Source of the DNA: Symsagittifera roscoffensis | Taxonomy: Eukaryota > Xenacoelomorpha > Acoela > Convolutidae | Direction: 5' to 3' | DNA length: 64,000 nucleotides | NCBI RefSeq assembly: GCF_963678635.1 | Contig: NC_087066.1 | Location: 9,576,723-9,640,722, forward strand | Part shown: piece after piece, positions 9,126 through 19,913 of the stretch | Layout: each line of letters opens with the position of its first letter | Numbering within the stretch: the first letter of the stretch is position 1 | Translations under genes and position numbers: made by a program | Notes under the pieces: generated by a model | What the model was told of the DNA's origin: nothing | Database searches by the model: none | Seen by the model: only the letters and a program-made list of their open reading frames with translations

Positions 9126-11648
9126 TTTGAAAAACAGCTGTTGAGACAGCTTTTTTGGAGCAGTCAGGGCATACGATATAGTGCCCATGGAAAACAGAGT
9201 GGAGTTACTAGCGCTGTTCGTGACTAAGAGAGACGATATTGTGTTTACCCAGAAAACTAAATTGTCTAGAAAGCTTAGTAATTCTTGTAAAAGAAAAAGC
9301 AGATGGCACAGAAGAAGTAATGACCATCTTCGCCAGTTGCAAAATGCTTGCTGTAGACGTTCAAGGATGGACCCAGGACCATTTTTGTGATTGCTTAGAT
9401 CAAATTTTGTCTACTGTCTATCAATATGCGTCTCATGGTAGGGGATGGAGAATCCGCATGACTGATAAGATTGTCTTTACAAAATGGTGAAGTCTGTACC
9501 GATAATGGGTTCTTCGTACTTGCCACTACCAGGCGATCTTCTGAAACACAAACGCTTCCTGTTGAACATTCGCAATTATGAAGAAGATAGATACTTCGAA
9601 TACTGCTTCGTTGCTGAGTATCATCGGCACAACAAAATTCCGCTTACTCTTCGTACGGTGCAGAGTAAAGAGGAGGAGAGAGCGATCTTCTATAATTATC
9701 GCAGAAACTCAATAGCACGCCAAAGATTTTTTCTGCACAATGGGACTACCCGCTATTGGACGCTTCGAATTTCTTAATGAAGTGTAAGTGAATGTCTTTA
9801 TATTAGTTGCAGTTCTAAATGTTACTAATTTTTTTAATTGGTGCGAACCTGTATATAAGATCAAATGTTTGGCTGGAGATTCGTTGAAGAATTATTAATA
9901 TGACGACCTAAAAAAACTATAATAAAATTATTGTTCAGATTTTTCTCTAGATGCAATGAAAATAATCTTCTACCCTTGAGAGTATCAAAATATCAGTCCA
10001 TTTTTGTTATGAATTTGCTGCTTCTAATCAATATGGGCATACATCACTACGTAGTGATAAAAAACCGGAACAAGTTAGTGAGCAAAATTCAAAAAAGAAA
10101 ACTCAGAAACATGCTGTGCCGAAACTGCTTCCACCGGTGTTCTTCTGAGGATCGACTTGAGCGCCACCAGTTATTCTGCATGAGGAACGAACCAGCAATC
10201 GTCTTTTTTTTCGGATTCTGTGTTGTAGAAGGTGGAGACAGTGAAAAACAATCCTACGAGCACAGCCGTGTTTGAAAAACACAATCCCAGCAGTTTTCGC
10301 CTTGTAGTCGCCGAAGCTGGAAACCCGCAACCGGCTTTTTTTTCACTTCATCAAGGAGTGGACGCGATGAATAATTTTTTTCGACTGCTAGAAAAATTGG
10401 CGCGTGACTTTCATTAAAAAAAACAAGAAAATACCCGAACTACCTCGGAAGCACCACTATTCTTGAAGACAGTGACAAAAGTTGGATTTGCGAAGAGGAA
10501 TTTACCAAAACTAACGCGAAATTGTTAAACAAAAATAACTTCGATGGTTCATTCCTCGGATGGGCTCACAACAGATAAAACTTCTAGAGACGTACCATAC
10601 AATTCACCCCTATCTCTAACCAGAAAAATGATTTGCACTATGTCTGAAGAATCTGCAAGTAAAATTTATTTCACTTACAATGAAAGTGTGGATTAGAAAA
10701 TGTCCATAATGTGTACGAAGAAATCCGTTTTGTGGACAGTTGTAAATTTATGAACAGCTCACTTGATGAGCTGGCTCGGATTCTACCCGTGGAAAAATTC
10801 AAATACCTCAGTAACATTTTGCTACCTGACCGTTAGAAGATACGATTCCGATACAAAGTCTAAGAACTGCAAAATTTATCAAGGAAAAAAAATTTAACAG
10901 GTTAAAGTGTTTGACCAACAATGGTATCTGCAACCTCAAAACCTGTGAGCATTTATTGGGATAAGCCCTCAACGATACTAGATTTGGCAATATTTTACAT
11001 GTTCCAGTTCTATTACAACATAATTAAGAAAATTTTCGACGAAACTCTTCTGTATTTGTACACTGATTCGTTCCTGTATGGAATCGGCAGAAAAAATCTC
11101 TGGAATGAAATCGATAATAACCATGTACTGCGAGATGATTTTGATTTTTCAAATCTACCAGCCACCCACCCCCTCTACACCAACGAGATTTTGCTGGTTC
11201 ACATCAAATTTAAGGACAAGTTTGCTGGGCAGATCATACAAGAGTACTTCAGACTAAAGCACAAACTGTAAAGCCTTATTTCTGTTTTTAGTTCCTAATT
11301 ATCTCTTTAGAAAAGGGCAACAAATAATTTTAGAATATTATGTAATGAGGGGGTTTTCATATGGAAAACGGAAAAAATTGTTAAAAATCAGAAGTAAACA
11401 GGTTGTATTTTCGTTTAGAATTGGACAAAAAAGCTGAATGCGTTTATACATATACCAAAAAGCAGCTAACCCATAACCAAAACACACAAATTTTGACTTA
11501 CTGTTCAGTGGTCCGATCAGAAAATGTGCAGATAAATTTTTGTAATCACAATTTACAAACCATTATAACGAACAAAATTTCCCTGAGCGCATTTGACAAT
11601 AGAGGAGTTCTTAATTTTTTGAATGACCCCTATCCTAGGACTTTGTAA
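9126..11648 (+). pseudogene. Protein-primed family B DNA polymerase, C-terminal two thirds (P1)
   Basis: This is the replicative polymerase of Polintons. Blocks in order: EKADGTEEVMTIFASCKM and YASHGRGWRI (9290-9465); SSYLPLPGDLL and FEYCFVAEYH (9508-9630); a Cys/His cluster CRNCFHRCSSEDRLERHQLFC (10117-10180); SSFRLVVAEAGNP (10290-10330); RFVDSCKFMNSSLDELA (10729-10780); then, after a deletion near 10838-10900, LDLAIFYMFQF and the motif C region YLYTDSFLYG (about 11056-11085). The C-terminus is NKISLSAFDN (11572-11601). Motifs A and B of the palm are missing, and Tyr replaces the first Asp of the motif C Asp-Thr-Asp. There are at least six frame breaks. It is a dead gene. Confidence 0.8.
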
Positions 11649-11738
11649 ATGAACGTAAGTTCCCACCCCTAAAGTATAAGAACCCCTCCTTATGATCTTG
11701 TTAAGCTGAGCTTAACAATTGGGACCCGATACAATAAT
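11649..11738 (+). repeat. Putative Polinton terminal inverted repeat, right end of P1
   Basis: Read in reverse from 11738, this segment resembles the start of P3 read from 33604: a TATTGTATCGKGTCCC block, then a GATCMTAAGG block, then a TCCTAGGAYTTTGTAAA block next to the coding end. It follows the polymerase C-terminus directly, as expected for a Polinton end. Bases 11700-11716 are a perfect 17-bp palindrome (8-bp arms around one base) that P3 lacks. Confidence 0.6.
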
Positions 11739-12158
11739 TCCTTCTAAATCCTTTTAAAGCGATCCCTTTTCCCGCGATAATGAAAGTTAATCGCCCTAAT
11801 TTCTGAACTCTTCTTTCTCGTCCTTGTTTCATGTGGACTTAAATTCCTGGCTTTCTTTCTTTTTGCCGAAAATTTTTAGTGCTAATAAAAGTTTGTTATT
11901 GAAAGTGAACCAAAGGATCTCACACATTTGTTTGAATTTACACTTCCTTTGTGTCAACTAGTTTAGTTGCCTGAAGAAATTTATGTTAAAACAATGATTG
12001 ATCCCAATACGAATATTTTATTAGTCGCAAATTGGTAAAAACTAAAACAAGTTTAAACCAAGGAATAGAAAGAAGGATGAACAGTAAAAATCATCTGAAA
12101 GTATATGTTCCAGAATTTACTGTTTGTTGTTTTGGTTTTCTTAGCGCTAATGGGTTAT
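11739..12158. other. Junction DNA between P1 and P2
   Basis: About 420 AT-rich bases outside the P1 terminal repeat. I see no gene or repeat here. It may be the original flanking DNA separating the two tail-to-tail copies. Confidence 0.4.
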
Positions 12159-12362
12159 TTATAGGGGGACATTCACGGACTGGGCTACTAGAAGCTTCTT
12201 CTTCTTGCGGCCCTGTTTCTGAATAGGGCCGCTGTAAAAATCCTCAATCCGGAAGTTGAAATCCGGGCGAACTGTTATCAGTTTCTTTGCATGAGTTGGC
12301 CCACTCCGTGCCCTTTTAAAAAACTTCCAGAATTGCATTTTCTTCGGCGACTTTAGGGCCAT
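12159..12362 (-). other. Short basic ORF next to the P2 polymerase break, unassigned
   Basis: A 67-residue frame from a GTG, with a Lys/Arg-rich composition (KKMQFWKFFKRARSG, QGRKKKKLL). It lies 55 bases downstream of the point where the P2 polymerase frame ends (12417). It is not the expected polymerase continuation. It could be a small Polinton gene or chance. There is no ATG and no second copy in the window. Confidence 0.25.
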
Positions 12363-12416
12363 AGGTCACTTTCAAAATTCCGTCGAGTTACTTTCCTGGT
12401 TAAATTTTAGTTTAAG

Positions 12417-15415
12417 TTAATTCAAAACATAACCTTCTTTAGGATGCAAGGTCTGTTGAAGCTTTGGCACTTTTGGCAGTGTGGTGATTCCCAATTTTTC
12501 CAACATGTCGACTTGCTCGTTGCTCATTGCATGGATGTCCACTACTCCACGAGAGGGGGCAAGGGGGTAATCAGCAAAGAAGTTGTGAAGCTCTTCGGCT
12601 TTGGTCAAAATGACTTCAACTGTAAAACTCCACTCTGAGGTTTCGCTGGTGAGCTGTATTTCTTCCAGATTTTTTTCAACTATTGAAAAGTCGTTTAAGG
12701 GCAAAGCGCAGTTTTTTTTTTATCCCCCGTACAAATTGTTTGCATCAAAATTGAGGATGTAGCTTGAAGGTTCTGAGGGCGACAAAATGTTGAGGTTTTT
12801 ATTGTTTGCTGTATCAAATCGACGAGCGTAAACCGACGACATGCCTCCTCATTCGGTTTTTATTGTTTGCTGTATCAAATCGACGAGCGTAAACCGACGA
12901 CATGCCTCCTCATCATTCGCTGCACAGATTCCAGATGTTCAGGTTCCATTACGAATTTCAGGTCGGGCTTACAAAATTTTAGAAAAGCGTCAAACTTCAC
13001 GAAAAGCTTCGAAAACGGAAGCCATTAATATCATATCTGTAGTCAAGTACAAGTCATGGTAATTGCCAAGTGAACCACACTTCATTTCGGTGAAATTTTT
13101 TAGGGCATGATTGTACTCGTTTTTTGTAACACTCATATCCCCTCCTGTTAGACTATTTTTCCACATTGCTTGCGGGGGAAGTCATGATTATCAGAATTTT
13201 TCGAATGAGTTGAAGTATGAGCAGGGGTAATGCCTTTTCTGTTTCAACTCACTGACCTTTTGTCAGCAGGGGAGTGGCCCAGTTTTTCAAAATAGTTCTC
13301 CATTAGAAAAAAATTTTTGTCGGGCAATTTATCGACAAGTTTTGCCAGCAGCGCTAGCATAAATCGATACGAATCCATGAATCTCAGGTTTCCGTGAAAT
13401 TTTTTGATTTTTCCGTTTTTGTCTGTGTACGTTTTCTATATACAGAAAAACTGTTTTCCGAATTGGTTTTAGCCAGCGCTTTGTTTCTAAAATGTAAGTC
13501 ATATTTTGACAAATTATGGGCTACTACTGGGATGTCATTTGTTGTTTTTCTATTTACGCTACACTCATTATGTGCCCAACCCAGAAACTTGTTGGTGTAA
13601 TGGCAATGATCAAGTACCACTTGTTCATTGTCAGAAAAACCGTTCTCGCATATCCAATAGACCGAAGCATGTTTCCAATCATTGTCTGTTATACCGGTGA
13701 ATTTGTAATATTTCCTTTTTTCTACGTAAATTTGTCCCGCTAATTATTCAAGTGAGCTATTTAGCGGTTCCATCACATTCGGTACTCTTTAAAGCTCAAA
13801 GTTTAACAGATCTTTTTTCCCAAAATCGATTACTGCTAATGGGCAGCCGTAAGGTTGACGGATTTCAATTGTTTGCGTGCTAGATTTTTGCGGATCCGGG
13901 TGCAGTCCGTATACTGGTAAGAGCACTGACTCTAAATCAAAGTAGATTACTTTGGGTACGTACCAACGAGCTGTTAAATTTTTGAACATGTGGTCATCTT
14001 TTCCAGGCTTGGGCATTTTTATGACGATATCCTCGTCTTGGTAGCATAGTTCCCGAAGTCTTCTCAGAGTTTTGAATGAAGCGCATGTGTTGAAACATTT
14101 GCGGCAAATCTCAGAATGGAATCAGTGCACTTTGTGCCGCACGTACTCGACCAGTTTCTGCAGATCACTCATCAACACATCGTGATATTTTGATCTATCT
14201 TTCTGCAGCTACAAGTCCAAAACCAGGCTAGTAGTGAATCTGATTGACACTCTTATGGCAACAATTCGGCATCCTTGAAGCTGAACAGAAAAAAATTATG
14301 TATCTAATTTTGACTTGAAATTTACAGGGGGTTTGAACAGGTGAACAAAAATTAAAGAGGGGGTTTCACGTTTTGCTTACCTAAAGACGTTGATTTAACA
14401 ACTGTTCAGTCTTTTAAATCTGACCATATCCATCAGACTTTTTGGCATTTCGTAATCCCCATTGGTTTTCATTCGTATTCTTCGTCAAGATCGTAGATTG
14501 AGACTTTGTTTTTCTTCAGCCACCATGTAGATGCGAGTTAGAGGGCGGGATCATTCACGTTGTGATATGCTGCAACAAAGCAGTAAGGAGAGCAACGTTC
14601 ATCATTTTTAGTTTTGATAGTTGTGAGCAGAGTAGAAGCAGCGCTGAGTGCATCAGGTAGCTCGAGGTGGGACCATGCTCTTATAGGCGAGAAGGCCGCG
14701 TAACTGATTTGCAATTTTCAATTCGATCGATAACCCATCCGCTACCATGAGAAGAGAACGAATTGACTTGGCTGACCATTAGTTTAATCAGTTCCATGTA
14801 TTGATCCCAAGCTATTCCCTCGAAGTGCACTGTCAATGTCTTGGTGTTCAGAAATAGCATGATCCTTTGGAAGTTTCTAGTGTCCTCGCCTTGCACGGTG
14901 GGAATTTTGATCATCCCCACTTCCACATGAAATTGCATTTTGTTCGGACCCTCTTTGACATTTTCCAGTATGAGAACATCTATTTCCTCCTTGTTTGGTA
15001 TCATGAATTGAAGCAAATCTTTTTATTTTTTAAAAACTTTGAGATCGTATTGGCGCAATTTCCCTCTAAACGCGCTTTCCGTTGTGACAGTGGAAGAGCT
15101 CGCCTCGATGCCATCCCAAATTGGTAATGCGTGCTTCTTCAGCAAATGTTTTTGATTGCTTTCCGCATTGAGAAAAACGTATGGCAATAGATACAATGAC
15201 TATTGGAAGTCAAGTCATGTGCCAGCTCGACGTGCTCTCGGGCTTCCGACAAACTCTCGAATGATTCGAGACACTCATCGCAAACAATTTGAGGAGGAGG
15301 GGATGAAGCGTCTTGTAAACTTTTGCTCATGTTTTCTCAAGTTCCATTTTGAGCTCAAAATTTTTCCGCATTGCTGGCAAGGAACAGGTGTCGCGATAGA
15401 AGTAGAGTTCGGCAT
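12417..15415 (-). pseudogene. Protein-primed family B DNA polymerase, N-terminal half to motif A (P2)
   Basis: ATG at 15415 opens zinc finger CQQCGKIL, a frameshift at about 15330, then CDECLESFESL with HVELAH and CIYCHTFF. At 15016-14681 comes the block with VNSFSSHGSGWV, which matches YASHGRGW of P1. The exonuclease ExoI-like motif FDLES is at about 13941-13927. LDHCHYTNKFLGWAHNEC lies at 13614-13561. Palm motif A, DANNLYG, is at 12746-12726, followed by PLAPSRG and PKVPKLQQTL. The frame ends at 12417, before motifs B and C. P2 therefore keeps what P1 lost. Several stops and a 61-bp internal duplication confirm decay. Confidence 0.8.
12795..12916. repeat. 61-bp tandem duplication inside the P2 polymerase
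   Basis: The segment around AAACCGACGACATGCCTCC occurs twice with a 61-base period. In the - strand frame it repeats an EA/RRHVVGLRSFDTANNKN-type block just upstream of motif A. Because 61 is not a multiple of 3, it also shifts the frame. Confidence 0.85.
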
Positions 15416-16127
15416 CGATTGTTGAATTTACTGAAGCTATTCAAAAAATTTCAAGATTGAAGTAAGACTGGTTATGATAAAGGAAAAACGAGATTTGACT
15501 TGAACTCGAGTTTTGCGAGTAAGGACAAGTAGAAGCCATTAACGAGAATTATACTTCGCCGAGAGCTTGACAATAAGTACTTTTCTTTCCAAAAACAGGA
15601 TTTTTTACAGCTTTAGGCTCGATATCTCTCCTCACCTTGTTCAAGTACAAGGGTTTTTTGTATTATGAAAAACTGATTCATTTACAGAATCAAACATGTG
15701 CTGTTAATTTTAAGGGACGGCAATAAATTTTTTTAAGCTTTTTTTATTTTTTAGAAGAATGTTTTAGACTTTCAATTAAAACTTCAGCACTAAATTACAA
15801 AATCTAAAACTTAGAATGATTCAGATTCAGCATAAAACTTCTTCTGACTATTTTTAACTGAGAGACAAATTTTTTTGAAATGATTTCAAGCCCACTTTTA
15901 GGTTTGCTTCATTAGGTATAATGAAAAGTAGAAATATGAAATAAAGATGAAAAAAACAAAGCCATCAATATTTAGACAAGAGTGAAATATAAAATAGTGT
16001 TAAAAAATGAAAACTTTTCAAATTGGTTATCTTGATAGTTGTAGATTTCGCAAACATCGAAAAAAAACTTCCTTTCATTTGATTCAGTGTAGCGTGAAAC
16101 ATTTCATATCATGTCCTACAAACTACT

Positions 16128-16215
16128 AAGGCATGGCCGTTTGGTTTAAGGAGCAATAGCGAACCCGGCGTTGCTCACCGCTAAAATCCTCGGTAACGCC
16201 TCCCGTTCTGTAAAG
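16128..16215 (+). repeat. GC-richer conserved block with hairpin (copy 1)
   Basis: The block begins at AAGGCATGGCC and contains GAGCAA...TTGCTC, able to form a short stem. It recurs at about 20660-20746 in the same orientation and at about 23980-24062 inverted. It stays recognisable while the AT-rich DNA around it drifts. Its role is unknown. Confidence 0.5.
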
Positions 16216-16971
16216 TCAAGTGAAAAGAAAAAAAATGGTTCTTTCCAAAGTAAAGGATCACCACAAACTTAAAATGTTGAGAAAAAAAAAGAAAAAAAAA
16301 CAATTTTTCTTTGAAATTATTTAGCAACAAACCAGTAATTTTTATATGATCTCGAGAACAGTTCTACTGGTTATGTTCAAAACTTAAAAACAAAATTTTT
16401 TAAATTTTTCTCCGTTATTTTCAAAGTAAAACATTTTTTCTCATTTTGAATTCAAGTGGATATATGATATGAGTATTTAGGAGCTACCTGATGCCTAATT
16501 AGGACAAGCGTAGAAACTAATAAAACATTTATAGCCCAATCAAGGAGAGTACATGCTTTAAAAAATCATTGAAACAACCCTCAGTCATTTAGCCATAATT
16601 TTCTGAGGAGGGTTAAGCGTCATTTTCATTTTTCGGAAAAAAACATAAAATTTCATTTTTTACTTTTTTCAACAAAAAAATTGTCAATTATACTCGCAAA
16701 ACATGTATATATACGGAATACAAAGCAGAATTATGGCTTAATTTACGTACGACCTGGCTCTGTTATTTTACGTACGACCTGGCTAACCCCAGCGGGCAAA
16801 AAGTAAAATGAGAGAGAGATAGCAGAGAGTGTTTGAAAAAAAAGCCAAAAAAATATGGTTGGATTAACAACATGAAAATGTTGGACACATCCATATTCAT
16901 CTTTCTTTTGAAAAAAGAGCAATATCCTGAAAAAAATATTCCAAATGCGATTCACCAATAAGAAAAAGTGT

Positions 16972-16974
<3 letters not shown>

Positions 16975-17006
<32 letters not shown>
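16975..17006 (+). repeat. (TC)16 microsatellite
   Basis: Sixteen perfect TC dinucleotides. The homologous P3 site (about 21505-21522) has only a short interrupted run. Confidence 0.95.
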
Positions 17007-17009
<3 letters not shown>

Positions 17010-17186
17010 CTTTCTCAAACAACAATTTTAGCGAAAAATTATTCTCGATAAATGACTTTTTTCAACTTATTATCTAATATTTTGTTGAACTTTTTACGGA
17101 GCAAACTTTAATTGATCTATTAAGCGGGATAAAAAATAAGATAAATAAAACTCACTCGGTCATGTTGAATCAACTTAAAGATCAAA

Positions 17187-18009
17187 TCAAACAAAAAAAA
17201 TGTAAAACCTTGGAATAGTTTTTGAAACAAAGGAAAGTTTTTTAAGGTTATTAGAACTCTCGAAAATGTGTTTTTCTCTTCTTTGACGCATAGCAAGCTG
17301 CAGTTGGAGAGTTACCTTCAATAATATCTGGGTCACTAGATCAATTGTCTCCGCACTCTGTGTCGATGAAACCCGAGCATCCGAATACGAAATTCATTGT
17401 TCTGGATCTGAAACTGCTCCCCTAACAAAGAATTTGGGAGACGTTTTTGTCGGAATATCCCAGTTTGCTTCGCGCGCTGCAGAATCACGGTTACATCCCT
17501 CCAGATTTCCATACAATAGGATTGACTCGCAGTCGTACGCGAAGATATTTTTTGTTGGGAGAATGATCGAGCGATGTTGTGCCGTTTATCTCAGTCTTTT
17601 CTAATCCTGGACAGCTCTGGTGAATTGTGCACATCTCATACATTCTTTTTCGGTTCTGTCGAAGCAGATCGATGTAGTTCGGTAGCAATATTTGTTTTTT
17701 TTGTAGTCCATTCCACGTTTTGATTGCTGTCGTTTTTCGGGGAGCCAAGTCATTGCACAGACTTGCTGTAGTCGGAGAGACTATCTTTTTCTGTTGATGG
17801 ATGACTGCAACCGATTCTATCGTGTATGTTTGGTAGATATTTGTTCTTTCTCGATCAGACGATAATCTTATTTGCAAAGGACTAGTCTTGACTTCAAGAC
17901 GTTTTAAGTTTTGTTTAAAAAAATATGACTGAATTGAAAATGAGAGAATGAAAAGTATAGAAAGTTTATGAATGAGAATAAGATTTAAAATAGGGAAGGC
18001 ATGGCTCAA
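17187..18009 (-). pseudogene. Gene Y, copy 2
   Basis: Open frame 18009-17491 holds SSDRERTNIYQTYTIESVAVI, then KQILLPNYIDLLRQ, YEMCTIHQSCPGLEK and DHSPNK. A shift at about 17535 continues the homology in the next frame: FAYDCESILLYGN, AREANWDIPT, one TGA, then STQSAE and LQLAMRQRRE, to a TGA at 17187-17189. The upstream part, from about 17925 to 18009, is hydrophobic and has no counterpart in copy 3, so the real start is unclear. The copy 3 ATG is AAG here. Confidence 0.6.
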
Positions 18010-18496
18010 TTAGGTCAAAACTAATAATTTTTTAAGCGAGGCTATCAAACTTTATTTATTCGTTTACACAAGACGCTTAAGGCTATATTATGTTCGCATG
18101 TGAGAGCCCGACTTTTTAGATTTATGTGATAGTTTTATTATAGTGGCTACGGGCGAAAGCACTCAGGTTCAAGTTTTCTTGTTAGTTTGCCAAACGTTCA
18201 TTGTCATGCGTTTAAAATAAAATTACAATGAATGATAGCAGTTTTTAATTTAATCGTCATAAAAAACAACAGAAGATTTTTAGGGTATACCCGGAGGGAA
18301 AAAGCAACTAAAAACCCGTATTGAAATGTGAAGAGATTGTATCCTTGGTGATTAGGTTTGAACATTATAGTTTAAAGCGCTCGTAAAACTGTCACATAAG
18401 GTTCTACTCTGGGACTGCATGATCTGTCTCGTAAACTGTGATCAGTCATTCTTCAAGGTTCCACACTAAAAACCAGTTGGTTGTTATTAATTTATT
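18010..18496. promoter_or_regulatory. Shared upstream region between genes Y and X (P2)
   Basis: Divergent intergenic region, as in P1 and P3. From 18079 on it is near-identical to the first bases of the window. Promoter function is inferred from gene orientation. Confidence 0.35.
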
Positions 18497-18540
18497 ATGT
18501 ACACTTCTCTTGAAACGGATGTTGGCTATTTCGATGACTC
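18079..18540 (+). repeat. Direct repeat R, copy 2
   Basis: Matches 1-462 with a constant offset of 18078 and one substitution seen (base 18516). It covers part of the X/Y upstream region and the first 14 codons of gene X. In contrast to copy 1, gene X continues beyond it. Confidence 0.85.
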
Positions 18541-19423
18541 GGGATATATCTTCTAACGATTACCGTTTAGATAGAGTCAGTGCAAGAAAATTCGCACAGA
18601 ACGGTACTTATATAACTATCAAATTGTACAAAAAAGACGAATAGGGAACTTTCAAGTAGCGACAAGGAGTAACTTCGTCAACTGGTGAGTTCGAGCTCTT
18701 GGCGGACAATAACAAAAAAAATCAAAGGGTGACGAATGGAAAAAAATGTTTATGAGAAACTTAGAAAAAAGCAAAACAAATCTTAAAAAATCTTCCTACT
18801 CGGAAAAGGAATGCAAAAGTGAAAACGATGATAACTGCCAAGTTGTGTAACATTAATAACCCTTTAATTTATTGAAACTAGAAAGCAATGGTTGAAGCAA
18901 TGTATGAGCAATCCCCTGATCACTTCAAAAATTTGTATTCCGTATAAAATACAAATTTTCGACCTGAATCATGAACCCAACTTATCTGGCTTTGCTTCAA
19001 GTGCAAATTCTGATCTATACTCCCATTCGATTAAATTAGATTTTTGCAATCATTCGATTGACAACGAAAAACATTAGGATGCGCTGGTTGAATTCACAAT
19101 AGAGTCTACCATTTTTTTAAATAAGATGACTTCAAAAGCCTTCGTGGTCCGTTGCCTTCTCCATACGATTAAAATATTTAATCTTGGGTTGCTCCAACCA
19201 TCAACTGTCTGGCCCCCTGATGGAAAAATTGAAAATAGCCGTGATTTATAACTCCATCAATAATCTAGATGTTAAAGGTGTTCCAGTTCGCAGACAATAG
19301 CCTCAAGTTCGCTTCGGCTTGGAGACTAAATCTGCTCAAACTTAAACTGACATTATTACTAACGTTACAATTGAACGCTTTACTAATATTTTGAACGTTG
19401 AAATTGACGCTCAGTTTTCTTGA
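18497..19423 (+). pseudogene. Gene X, copy 2
   Basis: It starts MYTSLETDVGYFDD at 18497 with a stop soon after. Later blocks in shifting frames are MVEAMYEQSPDHFK (18889), NKMTSKAF, SGPLMEKLKIAV, GVPVRRQ and TNVTIERFTNILNVE, ending QFS at the TGA 19421-19423. The order and spacing match copies 1 and 3. Several stops are private to this copy. Its downstream neighbour should be the protease, but at about 19507 the P3 polymerase fragment follows, so P2 is truncated here. Confidence 0.65.
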
Positions 19424-19506
19424 ATAATTGACACAATTTTAGGTGGAGGTCATTGTATTGAAATTGATTCACACTTTGTTTGTGAAATTTATCATGGAGA
19501 AGAAAT

Positions 19507-19913
19507 TCAAGTTTTAAATGTTGCATATTGAATAACTTTGAGATCGTCTCGGCGCGATTTCCCTCTGAAAGCGCTTTCCGTTGGGACAGTGGAAGAATTC
19601 GCCTCAATGCCATCCCAAACTGGCAATGCCTGCTTCTTCAGCAAATGTTTTTGATAGTTTTCCGCGGTGAGAAATACGTATGGCAATAGATACAATGACT
19701 ATTGAAGTCCATTCATCTGCCAGCTCGACGTGCTCTCGGGCTTCCGACAAACTCTCGAAAGATTCGAGACACTCATCGCAAACAATTTGAGGAGGAGGGG
19801 AGGAAGCGTCTTGTAAACTTTTGCTCATGTTTTCTCAAGTTCCATTTTGAGCTCAGTATTTTTCCGCACTGCTGGCAAGGAACAGGTGTCGCGATAGAAG
19901 TAGAGTTCGGCAT
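19507..19913 (-). pseudogene. Family B DNA polymerase, N-terminal fragment (P3)
   Basis: ATG 19913 and the zinc-finger segment CDECLESFESLSEAREH are close to P2. A frameshift is followed by YVFLTAENYQKHLLKKQAL and ESAFRGKSRRDDLKV. The gene is cut at about 19507, where it meets the end of gene X copy 2. Nothing of the exonuclease or palm domains remains. Confidence 0.7.

Larger units (their letters stand above)
15416..17186. repeat. P2 spacer between polymerase and gene Y
   Basis: This is homologous throughout to 19914-21712 in P3, with many substitutions. It holds no convincing ORF. Landmarks are a GC-richer conserved block at 16128-16215 and a purine/pyrimidine simple-repeat pair at about 16808-16830 (GA-rich) and 16975-17006 (TC)16. 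Two copies of a TTTACGTACGACCTGGCT motif lie at about 16743 and 16767. Confidence 0.6.

Noticed and set aside
16743-17018. 91-residue - strand frame with an Arg-Glu repeat.
   Set aside because: The Arg-Glu run is the (TC)16 microsatellite read backwards, and the frame is not kept in the P3 spacer.
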